Below are positions 1 to 8,700 of a stretch of DNA of 10,795 nt, piece after piece. The notes beneath the pieces were generated by a model. It was given only the letters and a program-made list of their open reading frames with translations, made no database searches and had not been told where the DNA came from. The DNA comes from an uncultured Mollicutes bacterium (GTDB lineage Bacteria > Bacillota_I > Bacilli_A > Acholeplasmatales > Anaeroplasmataceae): positions 1 through 10,795 of the forward strand of contig CALCWU010000256.1 of the NCBI GenBank assembly GCA_937905855.1, read 5' to 3'. Made by a program: the position numbers and the translations under genes. Every line of letters begins with the position of its first letter. Positions within the stretch are counted from its first letter, which is position 1.

Positions 1-55
1 CATCATTAATCTTAAGTGAGCTTAGCTTATTATCAGTATTTGCAGCTTCTCTTGT
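1..55 (-). repeat. 55-bp exact direct repeat, copy at left edge
   Basis: Bases 1-55 are identical to bases 553-607. The copy encodes T-R-E-A-A-N-T-D-N-K-L-S-S-L-K-I-N-D, the junction between two cadherin-like modules. The repeat may be longer because the window ends at base 1. Confidence 0.93.
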
Positions 56-2749
56 TGCCTTAATAGTATAAGCCTCACCCTTAATACCATATTCACTTGT
101 TAAATATACACCAATTGTTTTAGTACTACCAGCTGTAAGACTTATATCTCCTGCTCCACTAACTGTAGCATGCTCTGCATTTGTTGCAACCTCAACATTT
201 AAGCTTACTACCTTATAAGGTACACTAAATGTTATATTTTTACTAAATGAATAGCTTATTTCATACTCACTACCATCTGATAACTTTCCAACTATATTAA
301 TATTTGTAATAGTATTATCATTTTCCATTGCACATACGACTATTTCATATGTTTTTGTACTTCCTGATTCACTTGTTACTAAAACTCTTACAGTTGTACT
401 TGCGCCAGCTTTTAAGCTAATAGTACCTAGTGTTGATTCACTATTAATTTTAGCTAAGCTATTATTTAAGGTAGCTACTACATTAATATTTCCTATATTA
501 CGATCAAGGCAAATCTTTTTTGTTGTAAGCTCGCCTGATGCTATATATTCAACATCATTAATCTTAAGTGAGCTTAGCTTATTATCAGTATTTGCAGCTT
601 CTCTTGTAATCTTAAAGATATATTTTGCACCAGTTGTTCCAGCCTCACTCTTAGCATAAACCTCAAATGTATTTAAGCCAAGCTTTAAGGTTTTAGTACC
701 TGCTCCATAGCCTGTTGCTGATGCTGGGAAGATTGCATTAATATAAATTGTAGATACCTTGTAGGAAACAGTATAAGTGAATGTTTCATCTGCTGATATT
801 TCCTTAAATTCGAAATCTATTCCTGAAACACTCTCACTATCATTTTCACCCTTTTGAATAACAATGTTAGAAACCTTATTGTTAGTATCCTTAGCCCTTA
901 TGATCCAAACTTGAATTATTTTCTTATAATTTGGATTTTCAGGAGTAATTACTAGTTCATAATAACCATCAGCTAAAAATTCCAAAGATTCTGCATTAGC
1001 AGTTCCACTAATAGTAGTTGTAGACACAACTCCACTAATACTTACCTTAGCCTTTTCTTCAGATAATGGTAATTCATATATCCACTTAGTTTCAGTACTA
1101 GATGAACTCTTTTGATATTTATTACCACTTACAAAGCCTAAGATTTTATAATTTATATTAGCATCAGTTGATGCCGCTTCTCTTGTGACTGTAACAGTAT
1201 AAGTTGCTACTCTACCAGATTCGCTTGTAACTGTAATTGTAATTGTCTTTTTATTCAACGAATAGGTATTATCAAAGCTTACGCTTTTACTAGAAGGATT
1301 AAACACAATCTCAGCATTTGTATCACAATCAATTCTAAATCCTAAATTATTAGTATAAATAACATTAGCACTATAATTATTGCCATCATTTTCAAGCTCC
1401 AATGAGGTCTCACCACTACTAGTCGTTAAATATGCTTTTAAATTAAAAATTGAATTATCATTAGATAATCTATTAATATTTATAGTATATTCTGTTGTTG
1501 TCTCATCCTGAGCTTTAACAACTATAGTAATACTACTTAATCCCTTAATGCTAATTTCACTATAGTCATTATTAGTTAATTTAACATTATTAAAATAAGC
1601 ACCATCAATCATTACATTAGGAGTAACAACTGACTTAACTAATACATTATCTTCACCAGCAGGTAAATTAAGTGTATAGCTATTTCCTTCACCCTTTTGT
1701 AAATTAATATTGCCAAGTATACCAGTAGGAAGCTTAAAATCTAGGGAATCAAGTGTTGAAATGCTATACTTTTCTCTTGTAACCTTAAAGCTAAATTCCT
1801 TTGTATTATTTTTATTTTCAGATTCAACAGTAATAATAATATTATTAGTGCTTCCTGCATCTAACAAATTAATATCGTATGATTCATCATTTGATGTAGC
1901 TGCGTTTCCATTAACAGTTACACACTTAATGCTACCATTAAATAAAGCTGTAGCATTAAGTGATAATTTATTTGTTTTAGCCAAAACTGTAATTTCTTTA
2001 TCAATCAAATCAGTTAAATTACTAGATGTGTAACTAAACTTTTCACCATTAGTAGATGTAATGTCTACAGTATTTAAAGCTGTATTTGGGCTTGGTGCGG
2101 CAACGGTAATAGTTTTATCAGTTCCATAATTAATAGTAATTACTTCATCACCCATTCCATCAAAATCTAAGCTATCACCATTAGCATCCTCAAGTCTTAT
2201 TGCTGATTGATAAATATCAGATACCATTCTAATGCTTGTACTTTCAGCACTTTTAGAAATACTAATAGGAATTATAACCTTAAAAACTCTAACATCTGTA
2301 GTTGAAATGAAATAACCAATGTTTCCAGATACCATAAGGTTTATTGCTTTAACATCTTGATAATCCTCATCGCCATCATCAGACATATTTAAATTAACAT
2401 TTTCGTTAGATACTGAAGAAATACTTGTAGTATCATATTTTTTAGGATCATCAAATCCTTCTTGGAATGTCCATTCTTCTGGATCAGCAATATCTAGAAT
2501 ATCAGGATTTGTCAAATACAAATAATAACTTATTGCATCCCATGCTGTACCACCAGTATTAGCACTATCAATACTAATTGTTAAATCAAATGAACCACCA
2601 GGTGTTACACTTGATTTTGACACCTCATAGGAAATTGTTGGATAATTATTTGCAGCCTTTGCCTTATTATCCTTAAAGCTAATTAATGTGAATAAACAAA
2701 GCATTAATATAAAGCTTGTCTTAAATATTAAAGATTTTATTCTTTTCAT
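1..2749 (-). CDS. Exported cadherin-like repeat protein with cohesin-like N-terminus (3'-partial)
   Basis: An uninterrupted frame runs from ATG at 2749-2747 to the left edge, giving 916 residues with no stop, so the C-terminus is missing. The start is fixed by an AAGGAGG site 7 bases upstream, the ATGA overlap with the previous gene, and a signal peptide directly after it. Residues 1-33 are the signal peptide. Residues about 36-215 form a beta-rich cohesin-like domain (S-x-T-P-G-G-S-F-D-L-T-I near the start, D-A-N-G-D near the end). From residue 228 onward there are seven full modules and the start of an eighth that resemble the cadherin-like beta-sandwich family (Pfam PF12733), most ending in a Y-x-x-x-x-T-R-E-A type strand. 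The family is typical of large exported proteins of Gram-positive bacteria and serves as a structural or adhesive scaffold. No catalytic motif is seen. The missing end could carry a dockerin, a wall anchor or more repeats. Confidence 0.92.
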   Translation of the reverse strand, partial: MKRIKSLIFKTSFILMLCLFTLISFKDNKAKAANNYPTISYEVSKSSVTPGGSFDLTISIDSANTGGTAWDAISYYLYLTNPDILDIADPEEWTFQEGFDDPKKYDTTSISSVSNENVNLNMSDDGDEDYQDVKAINLMVSGNIGYFISTTDVRVFKVIIPISISKSAESTSIRMVSDIYQSAIRLEDANGDSLDFDGMGDEVITINYGTDKTITVAAPSPNTALNTVDITSTNGEKFSYTSSNLTDLIDKEITVLAKTNKLSLNATALFNGSIKCVTVNGNAATSNDESYDINLLDAGSTNNIIITVESENKNNTKEFSFKVTREKYSISTLDSLDFKLPTGILGNINLQKGEGNSYTLNLPAGEDNVLVKSVVTPNVMIDGAYFNNVKLTNNDYSEISIKGLSSITIVVKAQDETTTEYTININRLSNDNSIFNLKAYLTTSSGETSLELENDGNNYSANVIYTNNLGFRIDCDTNAEIVFNPSSKSVSFDNTYSLNKKTITITVTSESGRVATYTVTVTREAASTDANINYKILGFVSGNKYQKSSSSTETKWIYELPLSEEKAKVSISGVVSTTTISGTANAESLEFLADGYYELVITPENPNYKKIIQVWIIRAKDTNNKVSNIVIQKGENDSESVSGIDFEFKEISADETFTYTVSYKVSTIYINAIFPASATGYGAGTKTLKLGLNTFEVYAKSEAGTTGAKYIFKITREAANTDNKLSSLKINDVEYIASGELTTKKICLDRNIGNINVVATLNNSLAKINSESTLGTISLKAGASTTVRVLVTSESGSTKTYEIVVCAMENDNTITNINIVGKLSDGSEYEISYSFSKNITFSVPYKVVSLNVEVATNAEHATVSGAGDISLTAGSTKTIGVYLTSEYGIKGEAYTIKATREAANTDNKLSSLKIND
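553..607 (-). repeat. 55-bp exact direct repeat, internal copy
   Basis: This copy is identical to bases 1-55 at a distance of 552 bases (184 codons), which is the length of two cadherin-like modules. Identity stops at base 608 on the 3' side of the plus strand, while the protein alignment continues (K-Y-I-F-K-I-T-R-E-A against A-Y-T-I-K-A-T-R-E-A). The in-frame spacing points to duplication or conversion of a two-module unit. Confidence 0.93.
2105..2644 (-). other. Cohesin-like N-terminal domain of gene 2
   Basis: Residues about 36-215 follow the signal peptide. They begin I-S-Y-E-V-S-K-S-S-V-T-P-G-G-S-F-D-L-T-I, parallel to the cohesin opening 'strand, P-G-D-T-V-T-V-x-V'. A strand A-I-S-Y-Y-L-Y-L-T-N-P-D-I-L-D-I sits at the cohesin 'L-x-Y-D-P-x-x-L-x-V' position. 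V-F-K-V-I-I-P-I-S-I follows, and the end has R-L-E-D-A-N-G-D plus a final V-I-T-I strand, as in many cohesin-like domains. It is longer than an average cohesin (about 140 residues) because of an acidic insertion around residues 96-135. Binding capacity is not shown. Confidence 0.55.
2651..2749 (-). other. Signal peptide of the second gene product
   Basis: Residues 1-10 carry Lys2, Arg3, Lys5 and Lys10. Residues 11-25 are a hydrophobic core rich in Phe, Leu and Ile. A short polar stretch then leads to A-K-A-A at residues 30-33, a suitable signal peptidase I site with cleavage after Ala32 or Ala33. Cys18 lies inside the core without a proper lipobox, so a lipoprotein is unlikely. Confidence 0.88.
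2746..2749 (-). other. ATGA stop/start overlap joining the two genes
   Basis: The start codon ATG (2749-2747) and the stop codon TGA (2748-2746) share bases in the four-base string ATGA. Such overlaps are a classic sign of one operon with translational coupling. The reading frame shifts by one base between the genes, so this is not a simple fusion interrupted by a stop. Reading TGA as a sense codon would not extend the first protein usefully, because TAA follows two codons later. Confidence 0.92.
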
Positions 2750-5700
2750 AAATAGGCCTCCTTAAAATTCTTGTTCAATATCAATGCTTTTTGTTTTTTT
2801 AAATCACTTAATTGAACTTCAATTTTACTCTTTTCATAATATATTACACTATCATTTACATTAGCATAATTATTAACATCCTCAATTGTAGTAGCCGTAA
2901 TAGTACTTGAACTATTATCTACTTCTACTACCTCTTCCTCAATAATTTCATCAAAAACAACTAATGTTTCTTCATTATCAATTATTGATTCATCACTTAT
3001 AGTCTCTGCGGCTATTGATGTATTATCTTCTACAATATTTTCATCAATAGTTGGAGTTTCATTATTATTAACTACATCTAACGTACTATTATTTGTGCTT
3101 GGCTTCGTATACAAGTATGATTTTAATACACTTACATCCTTCATAGCTTTTTTCAATGTTGACAAGTCAGTAGCTGAAATATTACCACCACGATTGCTTA
3201 GCATCATCGCAAGAATCTCGTCTGGTTTTGTAATTGTAGCATTATCCTTGATGTATTTCTTCATATTAGAAGTGTCTGTTGCATTTACATTACCATCACC
3301 ATTGGTATCACCAATTACAGAAATATATACAGTATCTAATACGACGCCATCAATAACATATTCAAGCTTCCAACCAGTACCAACATTATAACGCTTAACC
3401 TTAGAGCTATTAAGCTGAGTTTCATCACAATCATATAACAATGTGTATTTGTTGCTGGCATAACGATAAGCTCTAATATTATTAGCATCGATATTTAAAC
3501 CGGCAACTAAATCAGCAAACTTAGTTTGTGGCAATACTTGACCTAAAATAATATAATTTTCATTAATACCATAGGTATTTTCACCAACATCATCAATACC
3601 ATGAGTAATATTCATTTCTGTATAGGTTCTACGATATTTATATTCTCTACCACGCTTAATTTCTACACTTATGTATATAAAATCCATTTGCGAATCAGCC
3701 TTAATTTCAATAGATTTACTTACTTCAATCTTAAAAATAAAGCTTATGTCAGAAGGAACCTCATAATTATTTGTAGTTGTTGTAAATCTAGCAACCAGCG
3801 AATATTCACCTTGCTCCTTAATACCCTCAAAGACTTCGCCATCCTTATAATAAGTAACGCTAACCTCACTAGGAAGCTCTATAGGAAGAGTTGGTAGCTG
3901 AAGCTTATTATTATATTTCTTAGTCTGATCAAGACTAGAAATAACAATAATATATGGAGTTATTTTATATGTACCTTCATTTAGAGTTATTTCATAATTA
4001 TCATTTGGAATAAAAGTGTTAGAAGAACTATAATCACCAACATTACTACTATTAGTAGCCAAAGTAGTTAAGCTAACATCTATAATGTCATCATTATAAA
4101 TTTCACCACTTACTATTTCATAAGTTAATTCTTTAATATCCTCACTATACTGACTTGTTAAATCATTAGCCTTTAAACTTAGCTTAGCTTTATTAATTGT
4201 ATATTTTGTATTAATTGCTCCAGTAAAGTTATTTATACCATTAATAACAAGATCATATTGTCCAGCATTTTTATTTATTTCATATTCTAAGCTAAAATCA
4301 GTATTTAAAACTAAAATCATTTCATTGTATTTTAATTCTAAGCTATTTTGATTCAAAGTGATATCATTACCATTATATATAGCATTTGCATCAACAGTTA
4401 TAAAGGAATTACTTAATTCTACCTTTAATATCTCAAATTTAACAATCTTTTCGCCACGATATTCATCACATGAGAATGACACCTTAGCATAATAAATATC
4501 AGCATTTAAAGGTGACTTTTCATTTTCACATAGACTATTTGAATAGAAACTAATTGTTGAAGCAATCGTTGTCGCCTCATTATTAATGTTAATTAAATAA
4601 TTTGGACTAATAACTGAACCAGTATAATAATATTTTGATTCAAATACTATCTCAATCTCATCATCACTATATGTTCTTTGAATAATCTCAAATTCATATC
4701 TTAGAGTACCAGTATAATTACCCTTACCCTTAATTAAGATATAGGCTTTATTATCAGTAGTACTTATTTCCATATTACGATAATATGAAGCAGAATAATT
4801 GCTAGCATCTATTAGCTTATTATCATCATAAACACTAAAACTTGGACGCACACCATTTATTTCATAAGGATAGCTTTCTTCTACATCCTTAACAGCAAAT
4901 GAACCGATATTCTTAGGATTAATCTTAAAGCTTAGCTTAATTGAACCCTCATATGATTCCTTAAAGGTTATTGTTAGGCTAGCTCCAGCAATGATGTCAT
5001 CGCCATCATAGCTTACATTTATATTATTGCTGTAAACTAAATCATATTTAGAAGAATCAATTATAACCTCTTCATCATTTACTGTAAATGTAAATTCAGT
5101 TGGTTTAATTTCAGAGCCAGTATAAATATAGCTTGTATTATTTAAAGTAGCTTTAACATTAGATTCCTTAATAATCTTGAATGTTATTTCCTTAACGCCA
5201 GTATAATTATTTATACCTGTTACTACTGCAGTAGCATCTCCTACCTCAAAAGCCTCAGATGACATTGTATAATCAACATCTATTGTAAGCTTAATTTCAC
5301 CATAAGCTATTGTAATCGTAGGCTTTACCACACTACCAGTATACATCACAGATTCTGTATCACTAAATATTACATCAGAATCATTAATATCCTTTTTAAC
5401 AATATTGAAGCTTATTGTCTTTTCATAATTTTCAAAATTATTAATACCAACAATTTTAATATTTTTAGTACCAACATTTATTAAATCAGTATCATATGTT
5501 AATTTATAATCAACATTAATAGTAAGAAGAGTACCATCAAAATAAATATTAACTACTGGTTTAATTGAAGTACCCTTGTATGCTACATCAGAAATTTCAT
5601 CAATAGTTATAAGTGATTTTTCTTCTTCTGTAGGATTATCTAAATAAATACTTATAATCTTATACGAAATACTTAAATCATCAATAAAATTATTTAATCC

Positions 5701-8700
5701 CGTAATTCTTGCATTTTTAGTACCAACATTAATAAGATTTTCTGTTTCATAAGTAATCTCATACTCACTACTTGTCAAGGCAACGCCCTTATATGATATT
5801 GATAAATTAGTAATGTATATTTCTTTACCAGTATATTTACATTGCTCCTGATAGCTAATTGTAATATCAGATGATGTAAGAGATCTTCTCTTTATTTCAT
5901 AGTTTGAAGAAATATTTAATCCCTCAATACTTCCAATTCCTACAATGCTTATTTCCTTAACTCCAGCATTTATTAAATCAGTAGGATAATTAACATTATA
6001 ATATTTGGCATCTAAAACCTTGTCATCCATATATAATGTAATTGTTGGCTTTAGAGAATTACCATTATAAATCAAATTATCATCAACAACTAATACTCTA
6101 AAGGTAGCACTTGTATTTTTAACAATATTAAATATTATCTTTTGAACACTATCACTATAATTACCTATACCAGAAATTTCAGCAATCGCTTGTCCTACCT
6201 CAATATTAGAATTATCAAGATAATTAATTTCATAATCCTTACCAAGAACAAGCTTCATACCATTATAGGTTAAAACTAAATCTGGATTAATTTCCATTGC
6301 TATAAACTTTTGATCTTCTACTGCTTCTAAAGAAACTTCATTAATTGAAGCAGCAATAATTTCAAATTCAATGGCTATACTACCTTTAAAATTAGCAGAA
6401 GCAGCATTTGCTGTAGCCAAGAAGCTCTTCTTGCCAATATTTCTAAAATCAGTGCCATAAGGATAGCTTACACTATAATCATCATTTGAAATAGTTAACT
6501 CATTTTCACCACTATTAAGTATTAGGCTATATTGAGGCGTAATTGAATTACCACTATATTTAAAGTTTGTTCCCAAATCATATTTTACACTAACAAAATT
6601 AGACGAAAGGTCACACTTTTCAATTACAAATGTTTTTTCAATACTTCCACTATAATTATCGCTATTAATTGTAATTATAACATCAGCAGTACCAGCATTT
6701 ATATTATTATTATAAATGACATTTAAATCAGCAAGCGCAATGCCATAATTAGATTTTAAATTAATAATTTGAGGTTCATAGCTAATTGCCTTATACATAA
6801 CATTATCATATTCTAAATCTAAGCTTAATGCTTCACTAATTAAGCGCTTTGCAATATTAAATTTAACCTCTCTAGTACCACTAAAATTACCAGTACCAGA
6901 AATAATTATTGTAGCCAACCCAGCATTAATATTATCCTTATATGTTATAGTATAATTACTAGATGCTAATATGCTATTGTTATAGTGTACAATCACATCA
7001 GGCTTAATTTCACTGCCTAAATAAGTATAGCTTCCATCAGTAATCTCATCAACACTAACGTCATCACTAGCTATATCAATTCCTAAAATAATAAATTCTT
7101 TAGATATGCTATCACCACTAAGTGATTTACCAGAAACAGGATTAACAATAACTAATGCTCTACCAGCATTGGTATTATTTTCATAAGAAATTGTATAATT
7201 ATCGCTAGAAACAATATTTCCATTAATTTTTAAAACAATGGCTGGTGTATTAGGCTTTCCAGAATATAAAACACTATAAGTGCCATCAGTCTCGCCTACA
7301 ATCTCAACGGTTGTATTATTTGATGTCATTTTCACTTCAGTAACCTTAAAACTTAATGTTTTTGAATCTTTATAATTACCCTTACCATTAATTTTAATAA
7401 GATAGCTTCCAGCTTCGAGATAATCAGAATTAATTATCTCGAAATCATCACTTGTTAAAGTTAAATCAGCATATTTAATTGTGAAATCATTATAATCTAA
7501 AACGATTTTTGAAGCATTATATTCTTTATCTGAAACACTAGCATTTATATCACTATCACTAATTGATTTTTGATTAATTATAAACGCTGTTTCATATTCA
7601 ATAATGTAATTACCATTTGCAGTAATTGTAATATATGCAGTACCAGCATTTATATTATCACTATATTTAACAACATATTCTGAATCAGATATAATCTCAT
7701 CATTAACTTCTAAATGATCAATAACATCAATAATGCTAGAGCCAGTGTATGTAAATAAATCTTCCTTAAATATTACATTTAAATCATCATTTACTACCTC
7801 ATAAGCACTAATCACAAATTCTTCTTCTACAAAATCAGATGCTAAATAATCATCACTAGCAAGAATTTGAATTACAACCTTATAGGTTCCAACATTAATT
7901 GGATTTGTAACCTCTTCATCATTACTGTCTTTAAATACAACGCTTGTATTAAAGCTTGTTAATTTCATACCATAAGCTAATGCCTCAATGCTAACATCAC
8001 TTGTACTTATCGATTTAGCACTATAAACATGACCTAATGAAGAAATGTTATTAGATTTAATAACAGCTTTCTCTTTATCAAGCACGTTAATTACAACTTT
8101 GTAATTAGCAACAATACCATTTTCTGATGTAACTGTAATATTTATAACATTCTCTGAAACATTTAAATCAAATGATCCAGTTCCACTAATAGTTGCAAGG
8201 CTTGAATTACTTATAGCTGAAACAACAACATTTAATCTATTAATATAGCTAACATCATTTAAAACTGCCTCATAGCTATTATCGGCAAGCTTATTAATAA
8301 CAAGCACATTATTAGTTCCTGCAACACTCACACTAATACTTTTAAGAGTATTATCACTATCACCAGTATTTCTATTAAGTACTAGCTCGTAATCTCTTGT
8401 TGTAGAGGTCTGCGTTGCTTTAATTTGAATATTTATAGAACCATCAAACTCATCATTAAAGCTAAATAAATACTTACTATTATACTCTTTACCATTAACA
8501 TAAATTGCAAGGCCACTATTTGTAGTCAAAGAAATATCAATATTTTTATATTTATATGCTAATTCTGGAACTTCAAATAAGCCATCAATAAATTCTGGAT
8601 TGTCTATATTATATAATACATTACTTGTTCCAGTTTCCTTAATTATTATGCTAGTAATTATCGGATTTGCTCCCGAAATAACCTCTAAAGAAGTATTAGT

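Larger units (their letters stand above)
1..2068 (-). repeat. Seven-plus cadherin-like beta-sandwich modules in gene 2
   Basis: Units lie at residues about 228-325, 327-427, 428-526, 527-619, 620-718, 719-807 and 808-902, with an eighth beginning at 903. Common features are a D-N-x-x-x-x-L-x-I opening strand, a middle V-x-V/I-x-A-x-x-x-N-x-x-A-x-V/I segment, an x-L-x-A/L-G-x-x-x-x-I-x-V-T/Y-V/A-x-S-E-x-G turn and a closing Y-x-x-x-x-T-R-E-A. This fits PF12733. The fourth unit is atypical: its last strand reads I-I-Q-V-W-I-I-R and its middle carries a W-I-Y-E-L-P-L insertion. Confidence 0.8.

Noticed and set aside
1710..2033. Plus-strand open frame of 107 codons
   Set aside because: It lies wholly opposite the cohesin-like to cadherin-like part of gene 2, has no ribosome site and reads as Ser/Leu-rich antisense of repeat DNA.
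2690..2704. Lipoprotein signal around Cys18 of gene 2
   Set aside because: The residues before the cysteine are L-M-L, not a lipobox, and an A-K-A-A signal peptidase I site lies downstream.
2746..2748. TGA read as tryptophan (Mollicutes code) joining the genes
   Set aside because: Tryptophan is TGG throughout, no TGA occurs inside either long frame, and TAA follows two codons after this TGA.
2746..3120. Sortase or membrane anchor at the end of gene 1
   Set aside because: No LPXTG-like motif, hydrophobic segment or basic terminal cluster of the anchor type is present; the tail is acidic and then helical.
3095..3391. Plus-strand open frame of 98 codons
   Set aside because: It is antisense to the dockerin and pre-dockerin coding region, whose minus-strand protein is unmistakable.
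3601..3897. Plus-strand open frame of 98 codons
   Set aside because: It is antisense to the Ig-like module and linker of gene 1, with no domain and no ribosome site.
4170..4191. Recurring agcttagctta-type strings (also near 18, 570 and 4930) as a possible uptake or recombination signal
   Set aside because: They encode the common K-L-S or L-S-L strand in the preferred codons of this AT-rich genome and have no fixed spacing or position outside coding repeats, apart from the 55-bp repeat reported separately.
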